This document shows, piece after piece, positions 8,742 to 16,743 of a DNA stretch of 64,000 bases; positions within the stretch are counted from its first letter, which is position 1, and each line of letters begins with the position of its first letter. The stretch covers positions 62,001 through 126,000 of the forward strand of contig NZ_JASLGE010000020.1 in assembly GCF_030150285.1 (NCBI RefSeq), in the 5' to 3' direction. A model generated the notes under the pieces. It did not search any database and was not told the DNA's origin. It was given only the letters and a program-made list of their open reading frames with translations. This stretch comes from Pseudomonas sp. (GTDB taxonomy: Bacteria; Pseudomonadota; Gammaproteobacteria; Pseudomonadales; Pseudomonadaceae). The translations under genes were made by a program, and so were the position numbers.

Positions 8742-9323
8742 ATGTTTAAATTTTTTTGTGAAATTGATTGGCCAACCCTGCTTGCTTTTGCAATAACCGC
8801 ACTAACAATTATATGCACAACGATTGTCACAATCAAACACCAAAAACGCGCACTCGACGCTCAAATTTCGATATCAACAGAAGCTGCTGATAGAGACAGA
8901 GAAAAATCAAGATTAGAATTTATTGCTAACAGTCGACAGGCTTGGATTAACTCGTTGCGCGATGAAGTGGCATCCTTCATCTCGGAAACATCGTCGATCT
9001 GGGATCTATTTCAACAAAAAACAGGCCGGGCCAAAACGCTGGAAGAAATGAATGCCCCGGAATACGCAATGTCGGAACTGGCAAATTGGTCGATTGCTTA
9101 TGGGTCAGCTATCGCACGAGCGGAAAAAAGTCGGGCCAAAATTCGACTCTTATTGAATCCATCTGAATCAGCCTCGAAAAATCTAATGAAGGAACTCGAC
9201 GAGGCATATAGCACAGCGATCTTCAAGGAAGATCCAAAGGAGAAAAATATTAAAGCGATTTCAGCACTACAGCCAATACTTAAGAAGGAGTGGGAGCGCG
9301 TGAAGAACCAAGACGGTGCCTAA
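8742..9323 (+). CDS. Hypothetical membrane-anchored coiled-coil protein
   Basis: 193 residues, unusually AT-rich for this chromosome. Residues 10-32 (PTLLAFAITALTIICTTIVTI) form one membrane helix; the rest is charged, predicted helical and cytoplasmic, containing SRQAWINSLRDEVASFI (about residues 65-81). That phrase recalls a widespread family of uncharacterised small membrane proteins often carried on genomic islands; no named domain is recognised. It lies directly downstream of tRNA-Leu with no partner on its strand. Composition and position suggest horizontal acquisition. A defence or envelope role would be a guess. Confidence 0.6.
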   Translation: MFKFFCEIDWPTLLAFAITALTIICTTIVTIKHQKRALDAQISISTEAADRDREKSRLEFIANSRQAWINSLRDEVASFISETSSIWDLFQQKTGRAKTLEEMNAPEYAMSELANWSIAYGSAIARAEKSRAKIRLLLNPSESASKNLMKELDEAYSTAIFKEDPKEKNIKAISALQPILKKEWERVKNQDGA

Positions 9324-9357
9324 AGCGCTCTCAGTCCATATCGTGATATAGCTTGGT

Positions 9358-9723
9358 TTAACACTCGCCTTCCAGGCATATGGCATCCAGGGTAGACATC
9401 ACCTCATCAACCTCTCTGCAACTCAAGTGCAGCGCACCCTCCAGCGCGAGCGAGCCAAACAGCGTGGTCCCGGCAATCGTGGACGAGAAGAACATCTGCT
9501 CGCTGCGAGGCTCATCAATTCCGAAGTACGCGCTTACAAGGCTGGCCAGGTAATGAACGCAGACAGCACCCAAAAAAATGAACACCGCCCAAGCCTTGCG
9601 GCTAATTAAGTCATCCCGGTGCCACACAGCAGCAGCTACTGAGCCGAGGAGCCCGGCTATTGACCAATCGAGTTTTTCGAGCAAGCGGCGAAAGAACTCG
9701 ATGCGCTCGACTCTGCGGGGCAT
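9358..9723 (-). CDS. Holin-like small membrane protein
   Basis: 121 residues with three hydrophobic segments: LDWSIAGLLGSVAAAVW (about 18-34), AWAVFIFLGAVCVHYLASLVSAYFG (about 44-68) and a weaker one near FFSSTIAGTTLFGSLAL. The layout, short charged N-terminus and HYLASLVSAYFG phrase resemble phage holins of Pseudomonas prophages and tailocin clusters. No endolysin or phage structural genes lie nearby, so it is either a remnant of a lost prophage or an unrelated membrane protein. It sits tail-to-tail with the preceding coiled-coil gene. Confidence 0.5.
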   Translation of the reverse strand: MPRRVERIEFFRRLLEKLDWSIAGLLGSVAAAVWHRDDLISRKAWAVFIFLGAVCVHYLASLVSAYFGIDEPRSEQMFFSSTIAGTTLFGSLALEGALHLSCREVDEVMSTLDAICLEGEC

Positions 9724-9762
9724 GATTGAAGAAAAATGGCCAGTGCAGGCCGGGCATAGCCT

Positions 9763-9794
9763 AAAAACGAAAACGCCTCTGCATTTGCAGAGGC
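9763..9794 (-). terminator. Terminator downstream of the YfbU-domain gene
   Basis: A perfect 8-bp stem, GCCTCTGC (9775-9782) with GCAGAGGC (9787-9794), has an ATTT loop. Read on the minus strand it is followed by GTTTTCGTTTTT. It lies 27 bp beyond the stop of the gene at 9822-10409. Confidence 0.8.
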
Positions 9795-9821
9795 TCGGAA
9801 GAAAACTTCAGAAAACAGCAA

Positions 9822-10409
9822 TCAGAAAATAACTGCTTTCACGTCAGGATATGGGATACCGACAAGCTCTGGCCCCCTCCAAGCTCGAAACAAGGTTACG
9901 AGCTGCTCAATGCTTAACCGGTGATCTATTTCCATATCCCCATAGACATTCAACATTTCCCGGTACTGTGGGACCCAAGAACTGCAGGGATCGAGTGAGC
10001 GCCCACCAAAGTTCGGCACTTCACCCAAGAAGCTCATTAGAACATGCAGGACACGATGCTCCGCTGGGTCATGCTTCTTCGAGAAACCAACAAACCAGCC
10101 TGGCGCGTCAACTCTTGTCATTCCTAACTGCTGTGAGACCTCGTACTTCTGCCGCTCGGAAAGCTCATCGTAAGCCACCTCAACATCGTGCCACATGTAC
10201 AGTGTATCTCTTACAAACCCTAAACAGTCTGGAGCCTCAACTTCGCTAGACCGGAAGTACTGAGGATAAGCTTCGGCGATAGCCCATAGCTCGCCCGACA
10301 TGACCATCTCTCGTACAAACGCAGGGTCGACGCTGTACTGAATCTCGAGCTTTTCATGAATGTCGGCAAGCATCAGTAAAGTGAGTTGCTGACTAAATTT
10401 ATCAAACAT
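9822..10409 (-). CDS. YfbU-domain protein
   Basis: 195 residues. The C-terminal half resembles recalled E. coli YfbU: a central MWHDVEVAYDEL helix, then FGGRSLDPCSSWVPQYREMLNVY (here about residues 142-164, against [25 protein letters not shown] in YfbU) and a closing IDHRLSIEQLVTLF helix. YfbU proteins are small, helical and of unknown biochemical role; over-expression of YfbU in E. coli has been linked to cell death. ATG 10409 (MFDKFSQQLTLL) is chosen because residues upstream of it are not protein-like; the ribosome site is weak (GGGGAAAACAGG). It ends at a strong terminator, so it is a single transcript. Confidence 0.7.
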   Translation of the reverse strand: MFDKFSQQLTLLMLADIHEKLEIQYSVDPAFVREMVMSGELWAIAEAYPQYFRSSEVEAPDCLGFVRDTLYMWHDVEVAYDELSERQKYEVSQQLGMTRVDAPGWFVGFSKKHDPAEHRVLHVLMSFLGEVPNFGGRSLDPCSSWVPQYREMLNVYGDMEIDHRLSIEQLVTLFRAWRGPELVGIPYPDVKAVIF

Positions 10410-10981
10410 CCTGTTTTCCCCAATGTAAGCCAACCGAATTGGGGAATGATGCCCAGAAATGCAGCCGCAGAAAAGCACAGTAGGACACCGCCTAAGGCTT
10501 GCACCCCGTGAATATGTGCTCAGTCTTTCCCGCTGCCCGCCAAAGACCTTATCAGCGTCGACGCCCCATCGCATCGATCTCGCCGCTCCAATCTCCCGCC
10601 GCTTTACACGCGTGTGAGGTTAGATGTGCTCAGCGTGCATGAATAGGCATGAGCATGTTTGTCTCGTCGGTGTACTGACGCGCCTGCCGACGCAGCGGGC
10701 TAGTCAGATATGACGAACCCACTATCGCATGGCTAGTCGGTGGGTTTGACAACCATGACGTGGAAGCTCTCTTACCATTGGATCACTCGTACAAAGACAG
10801 AATTCTGCGGTGGTACTATGTCAGCTAGAATGCTCGCAGAAGCCCAGCGCTCAGGGATTTTTGTACAAGAGAATCTGCGATCTGCCGATTCCTGATCATC
10901 TCAGGCGGCTTACACAGGCGCGGCAGGTACCGCCACAAAGACCTTATCAATTACTGATCAAAGAGCATTAGTTACTTCCAT
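10410..10981. other. Intergenic region without recognisable gene
   Basis: About 570 bp with no open frame that looks coding on either strand and no clear hairpin terminator. It probably holds the promoters of the genes on either side and decayed sequence. Confidence 0.4.
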
Positions 10982-11572
10982 ATGAATAGCCTTAGAAAGA
11001 TTGCGCTTGTTACCGGGGCGGGACGGAGTATCGGGAGGGGAATCGCCATTCGCCTGGCCAAGCAAGGGGCCGATATCGTACTGGTCGATAATGACGAAAC
11101 GCTGCTGCGGCATACGGCCGATGAGATCAAGACAGTTGGACGTCGCGTGTCAGTTTTTCTGAGCGACCTGAGTCGACAGGAGCAGTTTTGTGAGGCCGTC
11201 GATTATGCGGAAAAAACATTCGGCAGCTTGGACATCATGGTGAATAACCCTAACGTTGAGAGAGAACCCGCAAAAGCTGAAATTAGCTATAACGAGGTTG
11301 CACGGTTGATCCATCACAGTGTTCAAAGCACGCACTGGGGAATTCAAGCAGCTGCTGATAAGTTTCGTCAGCGCAGCCAAAAAGGCACGATCATCAACGT
11401 ATCGTCCAGTGCCGGGCATGAAAACCCGACGCTGATAGATATCCATACCGCCTCCAAAATGGCGATACGGGTGCTGACTCAGGCCGCATCTAAAGATCTG
11501 GCACCCGATGGAATCGTAGTGACTCTGCAATGTTTCGGATCCATCATTCCAACGGCTAGATACGTGTCGTAA
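10982..11572 (+). pseudogene. Short-chain dehydrogenase remnant, truncated and active-site altered
   Basis: 196 residues against about 250 for the family. The N-terminal Rossmann motif TGAGRSIGRG (residues 11-20) is intact and the sequence resembles acetoin/butanediol-type SDRs. Key features are lost: the structural NNAG reads NNPN, and the catalytic Tyr of the YxxxK pair is His (HTASK). After GIVVTLQCFGS the frame ends at TAA before the usual P-G and substrate-loop segment. The product would lack SDR catalysis, so it is called a decaying gene; a non-catalytic NAD-binding role cannot be excluded. A small terminator lies 230 bp downstream. Confidence 0.65.
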
Positions 11573-11911
11573 CAAAAGGCGTGCTTCGCCGCTTGAAAAG
11601 AGCAACGAAGCTCAAGCCCTTACCTTATCGATTCGCACCGGGATATCTCGCAACCACTCACTATTACTCGTCATCCTGCCTGCGTCATGACGGTAACGTG
11701 TAACCGCCCTGAGGCAAGTGCTTCATTGGTACATGGAAGCGGGTGATCACGGCCACTACACACGCCATCGCGTCCTTAATGCTGGCGTTCGCAAGGTATG
11801 TAGCCCGCCGCCGAGCGGGCTTTTCTTGGGGTGGCAGGCACAGTACTTGGCCTGCCGAGAAAGTCATGCGTTCTGAAAGAAACGCAGGACTTCGGGCTAC
11901 GAGCTATTTCA
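11573..11911. other. Intergenic region containing a terminator, no gene
   Basis: About 340 bp between the broken SDR and the stop of the RcnB-like gene. Only the hairpin at 11802-11826 stands out; no coding sequence is supported. Confidence 0.4.
11802..11826 (+). terminator. Rho-independent terminator
   Basis: AGCCCGC (11802-11808) pairs with GCGGGCT (11815-11821) around CGCCGA, followed by TTTTCTT. It faces rightward, 230 bp after the decayed SDR, and may be left from the full-length ancestor or a lost gene. Confidence 0.65.
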
Positions 11912-12214
11912 TTACTGGTTGACCATTTCTTTAATCGCCCCAGTAGGTACGCTAATCAACAGGTACTTGCCCTCGATCTCTACCCACTGCTCATGCTGCC
12001 CAGGTGCTTGAAGCTTGTGACTTTTCCAGTCTTTGACTTCCAAGCTCTCACGCTGGTACTCAGTTGGGACTATATCCCCAATTTTCAGTTCCACTGCTCC
12101 GGCACCAGGCCGATCCAGGGTCACGCTAGGCCCATCGGAGGCAAAGGTAAGGCTGGACAGCGCGCAAAGCAGCCCGATGGTTAAAGCGGCAAATGGTTTC
12201 TTGTAAGTCATCAT
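11912..12214 (-). CDS. RcnB family periplasmic protein
   Basis: 100 residues starting MMTYKKPFAALTIGLLCALSSLTFA, a signal peptide with cleavage expected after TFA. The mature C-terminal half (YQRESLEVKDWKSHKL, then HEQWVEIEGKYLLISVPTGAI) matches the RcnB pattern (DWQRRGL...GYHWVQVGGDYLLVAVATGII in E. coli, recalled). E. coli RcnB is a periplasmic protein needed for nickel and cobalt homeostasis together with the RcnA exporter; no rcnA or rcnR is visible here, so metal specificity is unproven. Ribosome site GAGGGA precedes two adjacent ATGs (12214 and 12211); either could be used. Confidence 0.8.
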   Translation of the reverse strand: MMTYKKPFAALTIGLLCALSSLTFASDGPSVTLDRPGAGAVELKIGDIVPTEYQRESLEVKDWKSHKLQAPGQHEQWVEIEGKYLLISVPTGAIKEMVNQ

Positions 12215-12656
12215 TTTTCCCTCGTTAGGCGTAGCGCAGCGATTGTATTGATCAAGCCTCTGCCAGACCGGGTAGTGCCAAGACAGGGCTTTCAGAATGC
12301 TTTAGCCCACTCATCGCGAAGACGTCACTTACCCAGTCAAGCAGGCTTTATGGAGGCCTCACCACAGCAATGTGTCTGCTGAAGTGGTATGAGGTTGACC
12401 CGCCTGCGCGGGAAGCGTTCATTAAAATGACGGCTAACTGAGGTGCAATCCCAGTTGAGCAATTCAGCAGGGTTTTATGCATCGTCCAAAAGAAAGATTC
12501 GGGCATGCTGCATGAATGCAAATAGCCACCCTGCCTCCAACCGATTGAATTTATGCGGAAAAATTTTCCCAGCAAACTGGCACGGCAGATGCGATAGCTA
12601 TGGAGACATCGCCGGCAAAGATCGGCACCAGCCATCTGTGATAGTGAGGGAATACC
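12215..12656. other. Divergent intergenic region
   Basis: About 440 bp between the RcnB-like and hemerythrin genes, which face away from each other. It should hold both promoters. No convincing small gene or paired hairpin was seen. Confidence 0.4.
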
Positions 12657-13130
12657 ATGAACGCCATCGACCTTCTAAAAGCCGACCACGAAAAAGTAAA
12701 AGGCATTCTTGCCCAGTTAAGCGAGTCGACTGACCGGGCCGTAAAGAAACGCACGGAGCTTTTAGAAAAACTTGAACTGGAAGTGAGCATTCACACCCAA
12801 CTCGAGGAGGAAATCCTCTATCCAGCCTATAAAGCTGCAGGCGGTAAAGCAGAGGCTGAAATGTACTATGAAGCTAAAGAGGAGCATCGCACAGTCGACT
12901 CTTTGGTACTGCCTGACCTGAAAGGCACAGATCCAACAAGCCCTGAGTTCGCCGGGCGCGTGAAAGTGATCAAAGAACTCTTGGAACATCACATTGAAGA
13001 AGAGGAAACTGACATGTTCCCTCACGCGAAAAAGATTTTGGGAAAAGCCAAACTGGATGAGCTCGGGGATCAAATGCTGACTCTCAAAACAAGCTTGAAG
13101 AAAAGTTTGACCCCATCGAAAGCTGCTTGA
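12657..13130 (+). CDS. Hemerythrin-like HHE domain protein
   Basis: 157 residues forming the four-helix HHE cation-binding fold. Candidate diiron ligands are H11 (in KADHEKV), H46 and E50 (SIHTQLEEE), H77 (KEEHRTV), and H111/H112 with the following acidic run (LLEHHIEEEETDMFPH, also H123). Bacterial proteins of this type bind O2, NO or peroxide, or buffer iron, in the cytoplasm; which one applies here is unknown. A GAGGGAATACC ribosome site precedes the ATG. It is a single gene closed by a terminator at 13154. The nearby RcnB-like metal-stress gene makes a stress role plausible. Confidence 0.9.
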   Translation: MNAIDLLKADHEKVKGILAQLSESTDRAVKKRTELLEKLELEVSIHTQLEEEILYPAYKAAGGKAEAEMYYEAKEEHRTVDSLVLPDLKGTDPTSPEFAGRVKVIKELLEHHIEEEETDMFPHAKKILGKAKLDELGDQMLTLKTSLKKSLTPSKAA

Positions 13131-13153
13131 TTGACCTCTTCCACTCACAACCC

Positions 13154-13177
13154 AAGCCCGCTATTCAGCGGGCTTTC
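13154..13177 (+). terminator. Terminator of hemerythrin gene
   Basis: AAGCCCGCT (13154-13162) pairs with AGCGGGCTT (13167-13175) around ATTC, followed by a short T-rich tail. It lies 24 bp after the stop codon. Confidence 0.8.
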
Positions 13178-13311
13178 AGTGTTCTCTATTCTGCCTCTGC
13201 GTGACATTTAACTGGCCAGAAAGAGTCTGTTTGATGCCCACCGGCACCGGCTTTCCCATCAACCAAAAGCCCAAATGCTGTCATTCCGCGCCCCCCCTCC
13301 CACTAAATACT

Positions 13312-13335
13312 TATACAAAAATATTGACTTGTACA
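13312..13335 (+). promoter_or_regulatory. LitR/CarH-type operator, box 1
   Basis: TATACA (13312-13317), 12 bp, TGTACA (13330-13335). This fits the consensus T(G/A)TACA-N12-TGTA(C/T)A that I recall for the light-responsive MerR-family regulator LitR of Pseudomonas putida. It overlaps the candidate -35 element, as expected for a repressor site. Confidence 0.7.
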
Positions 13336-13351
13336 ACTTAGCCTTTATGCT
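13324..13351 (+). promoter_or_regulatory. Candidate promoter of the lipid operon
   Basis: TTGACT (13324-13329), a 16-bp spacer and TATGCT (13346-13351). It lies between and partly within the two operator boxes, upstream of the six-gene + strand operon. Confidence 0.5.
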
Positions 13352-13359
13352 CATAAAGC

Positions 13360-13383
13360 TATACAAGAACGATATTTTGTACA
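13360..13383 (+). promoter_or_regulatory. LitR/CarH-type operator, box 2
   Basis: TATACA (13360-13365), 12 bp, TGTACA (13378-13383): a second exact match to the same pattern, 48 bp after box 1 and just downstream of the candidate -10. Two exact copies with identical half-sites and spacing are unlikely by chance in this GC-rich genome. Confidence 0.7.
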
Positions 13384-13530
13384 AGAAAATAAGGGGGCTC
13401 CATGCTGGATATTTCAAGCGCCACCCCTCGTGGGGCCAGCCCTCAAGCAATAAAAATGCCCTGTGTGGCCTTACAAATGGCCAGAGACAGACGCCGTGCT
13501 TTGCCTCAAGTCCCCAACAGGTGGATTAAC

Positions 13531-13953
13531 ATGTCTGACTTTCTACGATCTTTTGCCTCCGAATTTGCTGCACTGGACGCCAGCAATTTAGACAAGCTCA
13601 ACGAGCTTTATAGTCACGATGTCCACTTCAGTGACCCGCTCCACGACATTCAGGGCATCACGGCGCTGCAAGACTATTTCGCGCAGTTGTACGCAAACGT
13701 TAGCGAGTTGGGCTTTACGCTCCATAGCTATGACCAGGTACAAGATGGCAGCGGCTATCTTCGCTGGACCCTGAGTTTTCGACACCCTCGCCTGCACCGT
13801 GGCCAAATGATTAACGCCGATGGCTGCTCTTATATTCAGTGGCACGAGAAGGTGTATCGGCACCGCGATTACTTTGATGCCGGGGCCATGCTTTATGAGC
13901 ACCTGCCGTTGATGGGCTGTGCTATTGGCTGGTTAAAAGGAAGGCTGGTATGA
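13531..13953 (+). CDS. SnoaL-like / NTF2-family protein, first gene of the lipid operon
   Basis: 140 residues from ATG 13531: an alpha-beta NTF2-like fold with a conserved-looking DVHFSDPLHDIQG strand-turn (about residues 29-41) and a C-terminal LMGCAIGWLKGRL. SnoaL-like proteins bind small hydrophobic molecules; some are enzymes, and its role here is unknown. AGGTGG lies upstream of 13531, but an in-frame ATG at 13402 has a better-placed AAGGGGG site and would add 43 residues, so the start is open. Its end overlaps the SDR gene by four bases, and it is the first of six tightly packed genes behind the paired operators. Confidence 0.8.
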   Translation: MSDFLRSFASEFAALDASNLDKLNELYSHDVHFSDPLHDIQGITALQDYFAQLYANVSELGFTLHSYDQVQDGSGYLRWTLSFRHPRLHRGQMINADGCSYIQWHEKVYRHRDYFDAGAMLYEHLPLMGCAIGWLKGRLV

Positions 13954-14711
13954 AGCGCATCTGGCTCACGGGTGCCAGCAGCGGTATAGGTGCCGCCTTA
14001 GCGCAGATTCTGCTGAGCCAAGGACATTTTTTGGCCGTCACTGCGCGTAATGCCGAGGCCTTGGAAAAATTACTCAGCGCGTTCCCCCAACAGGTACTTC
14101 TACTGCCCGGCGACCTGACCGACCCTCGCCAAGTGCAAGGCATGGGCGTGCAAATAGCGCACGCCTGGGGCCATCTGGATCAGGTGATACTTAACGCTGG
14201 AACCTGCGAGTATTTAGAGGCTGGACACTTCGAAGCCGGCCTCATTGAACGCGTAATACGCGCCAATGTGTTTTCTGCAGCCTATTGCGTAGAAGCCGCC
14301 CTGCCACTCTTGCGCAAGTCTCTACGACCGCACCTGGTCGCCGTGTGCAGCGCCGTCACTTATCTGCCGCTCCCCCGTGCTGAGGCTTATGGCGCTTCCA
14401 AAGCGGCAATGCGCTACCTCTTTCAATCGCTGCGCATCGATTTGGCCCACGAGGGCATCGACGTCACGCTTGTGAGCCCAGGCTTTGTCGATACTCCGCT
14501 CACGCAACAGAACAACTTTGCAATGCCTATGCGTTGGCCTGTAAACAAAGCGGCCACCTACATCACCTCTCGGCTTGAACGGCGACCGCTGGAAATAGCC
14601 TTTCCCGGGCCATTTATCGTTGTATTGCGTCTATTGGCGGCAATGCCTCAACGCCTGCAAGTGTTAATAGGCAAGCGCATGGCTCGCCCCGCCAAAGAAG
14701 AGTCTTTATGA
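13950..14711 (+). CDS. SDR family oxidoreductase in lipid operon
   Basis: 253 residues. The Rossmann TGASSGIG motif is at residues 8-15, the structural NAG at LNAGTCEYL, and the catalytic pair as YGASK (Tyr147, Lys151), so it should be an active NAD(P)-dependent oxidoreductase. The C-terminus is hydrophobic (GPFIVVLRLLAAMPQRLQVLIGK), suggesting peripheral membrane contact and fitting a lipid substrate. ATGA overlaps couple it to the SnoaL gene before it and the amine-oxidase gene after it. Families of this type recur next to DUF1365 and Cfa-like genes in proteobacterial light or singlet-oxygen regulons; the exact substrate is not known. Confidence 0.88.
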   Translation: MKRIWLTGASSGIGAALAQILLSQGHFLAVTARNAEALEKLLSAFPQQVLLLPGDLTDPRQVQGMGVQIAHAWGHLDQVILNAGTCEYLEAGHFEAGLIERVIRANVFSAAYCVEAALPLLRKSLRPHLVAVCSAVTYLPLPRAEAYGASKAAMRYLFQSLRIDLAHEGIDVTLVSPGFVDTPLTQQNNFAMPMRWPVNKAATYITSRLERRPLEIAFPGPFIVVLRLLAAMPQRLQVLIGKRMARPAKEESL

Positions 14712-15955
14712 AAATAGCAATCATCGGGAGTGGCATCTCCGGCCTGACCTGCGCCTACCTGCTGAATCGCAAGCACGACATCACCGTATTTGAGGCGAGT
14801 GACTGGGTCGGCGGCCATACCCATACGGTTGACGTAGAGGTGAAGGGGCAAAGCTTTGCCATTGATACAGGTTTCATCGTCTTCAATGATTGGACTTACC
14901 CCAACTTTATCCGCCTGTTGGACCAGCTAGGCGTGACCTCGAACCCTACCGAGATGAGTTTTTCGGTACGGGACCCGAGTACTGGCATTGAATACAACGG
15001 TAACAGCCTCAACAGTTTGTTTGCGCAGCGGCGTAACCTGCTATCGATCAGTTTCTGGGGGATGTTGCGAGACATCTTGCGCTTCAACCGTGAAGCCGTG
15101 CGTGATCTGGATCAAGCGCGTATCGCCGCGGACACTACGCTGGGTGCCTACCTGCTGCAAAAAGGCTACGGCCCGCGCTTTATAGACCATTACATCGTGC
15201 CCATGGGGTCGGCTATCTGGTCGATGTCTCTGGCCGACATGCAACGCTTCCCCCTGCAGTTCTTCGTGCGTTTCTTTAAAAATCACGGGCTCCTGTCGGC
15301 GACCCATCGACCGCAGTGGCGGGTGGTCAGCGGCGGCTCTCGCAGTTATATCGCGCCGTTAAGTGCCGGTTTTGTCGAGCGTATTCGCTTGAACTGCCCG
15401 GTGCAGCGAGTGGAACGTGACGCATGTGGGGTGACCGTGCACAGTCGCGCGGGCAGTGAACATTTTGACAGCGTGGTCTTCGCCTGCCATAGCGATCAGG
15501 CCTTACGCCTGCTATCGGCTCCCAGCCAAGCCGAGCAAGAGATACTCGGGGCATTGCACTACGCCGAGAATGACGTGGTGCTGCACACCGACACGCGCGT
15601 GCTGCCCGACCGCCGCCTGGCGTGGGCAAGCTGGAATTACCGGCTTGGCGGTACCCCCCAGCAACCCGCCGCCCTGACCTACAACATGAATATCCTGCAA
15701 GGGATCAAGAGCCATACCACCTTCTGCGTTAGCCTCAACCAAACCGAGGCCATAGCCCCTGGCAAAATCATTGAGCGCTTTCGCTACGCCCATCCGCAGT
15801 ACAGCCTGGAAGGCGTGGCGGCTCAAGCCCGCTGGGGGGAGCTGCAAGGTGCTCAACACAGCTACTACTGCGGTGCCTATTGGGCCAACGGTTTTCATGA
15901 GGACGGCGTAGTCAGTGCCTTGCGCGTAGCCGCAGCTTTCGGTGAGCACTTATGA
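14708..15955 (+). CDS. FAD/NAD(P)-binding amine-oxidase-like protein
   Basis: 415 residues. N-terminal FAD-binding motif GSGISGLTCAYLL (residues 7-19) with FEASDWVGGHTHTV following, where the HT residues are typical of this subfamily of predicted NAD/FAD-binding proteins. A second flavin-contact region comes late (YYCGAYWANGFHEDGVVSALRVA). It is related to the amine oxidase/phytoene-desaturase-type flavoproteins and is nearly always encoded with DUF1365 and a Cfa-like methyltransferase. In Rhodobacter sphaeroides a desaturase of the furan-fatty-acid pathway is linked to such a cluster, so desaturation of a methylated acyl chain is a reasonable inference. It overlaps both neighbours by four bases. 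Confidence 0.88.
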   Translation: MKIAIIGSGISGLTCAYLLNRKHDITVFEASDWVGGHTHTVDVEVKGQSFAIDTGFIVFNDWTYPNFIRLLDQLGVTSNPTEMSFSVRDPSTGIEYNGNSLNSLFAQRRNLLSISFWGMLRDILRFNREAVRDLDQARIAADTTLGAYLLQKGYGPRFIDHYIVPMGSAIWSMSLADMQRFPLQFFVRFFKNHGLLSATHRPQWRVVSGGSRSYIAPLSAGFVERIRLNCPVQRVERDACGVTVHSRAGSEHFDSVVFACHSDQALRLLSAPSQAEQEILGALHYAENDVVLHTDTRVLPDRRLAWASWNYRLGGTPQQPAALTYNMNILQGIKSHTTFCVSLNQTEAIAPGKIIERFRYAHPQYSLEGVAAQARWGELQGAQHSYYCGAYWANGFHEDGVVSALRVAAAFGEHL

Positions 15956-16743
15956 ACAGCGCACTTTACCAGGGTTGGGTCAGTCATCGTCGGTTGCTGC
16001 CGCGCGCCCATGGCTTTCACTATCAAATGGGTATGCTTTACCTGGATCTTGCCGAACAAGAGCAGGTGCTGGGCTTGTCCTGGCTGGCCGGGCGGTCGCG
16101 CTGGGGGGCCTTTACCTTCCGAGAAACCGACTACTTGCCACACGCCACGCGCAAGGGCGTGATGCTGAGCGATGCTGTGCGTCAGTTGGTGGAACAGGCC
16201 TTGGGGTACGCTCCCCAAGGCCGAATCTGTTTGCTGACCCAGCCCCGCAGTTGGGGGTTGTCTTTTAATCCGATCAGCCTGTTTTATTGCTTCGAAACCG
16301 ACGGCAGACTCGCCGCCATACTGTGCGAAGTCAGCAATACCCCTTGGCGAGAGCGCTATCAGTACGTGTTGCCGACCCACGCCAGCGGTGAGTCACGTCA
16401 TCGGGTGCCCAAGAGCTTTCACGTCTCCCCCTTTCTGCCGCGTGACCTGGAATACCGCATGCGTTTCTCTGGGCCTGAGCAACGCTTGAACGTGACCATG
16501 CAGGATTGGCAGGGCGAGCAAAAATTCTTTGAGGCGAGCATGGGCCTGGAGCGGGTTGAACTGACGCGCCAAAGCCTGAGACGCCATCTGATAGCGTTCC
16601 CTTGGGTCACCGGTAAAACCGTACTTGCCATTTACTGGCAGGCTCTGCGGCTACTGCTCAAGCGGATGCCACTGTTTTCTCATGAAGCCGCCAACGGCGA
16701 ATACCGCACAGGCACTCTGGAGTCGCGCCATGACAAACCCTAG
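15952..16743 (+). CDS. DUF1365 family protein
   Basis: 263 residues. Typical DUF1365 start (LYQGWVSHRRLLPRAHGFHY, residues 4-23), the central RICLLTQPRSWGLSFNPISLFYCFE stretch split by an NP turn, and VPKSFHVSPFLP near residue 155. The family has no defined activity but is consistently paired with the FAD protein before it and a Cfa-like methyltransferase after it, implying a joint lipid modification. ATGA overlap upstream; its last 14 bases overlap the start of the methyltransferase gene. Confidence 0.9.
   Translation: MNSALYQGWVSHRRLLPRAHGFHYQMGMLYLDLAEQEQVLGLSWLAGRSRWGAFTFRETDYLPHATRKGVMLSDAVRQLVEQALGYAPQGRICLLTQPRSWGLSFNPISLFYCFETDGRLAAILCEVSNTPWRERYQYVLPTHASGESRHRVPKSFHVSPFLPRDLEYRMRFSGPEQRLNVTMQDWQGEQKFFEASMGLERVELTRQSLRRHLIAFPWVTGKTVLAIYWQALRLLLKRMPLFSHEAANGEYRTGTLESRHDKP

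Noticed and set aside
10862..10867. Isolated TGTACA resembling half of a light-regulator box
   Set aside because: No TATACA or TGTACA half-site lies 12 bp upstream, so it does not form the spaced pair seen at the other three sites.
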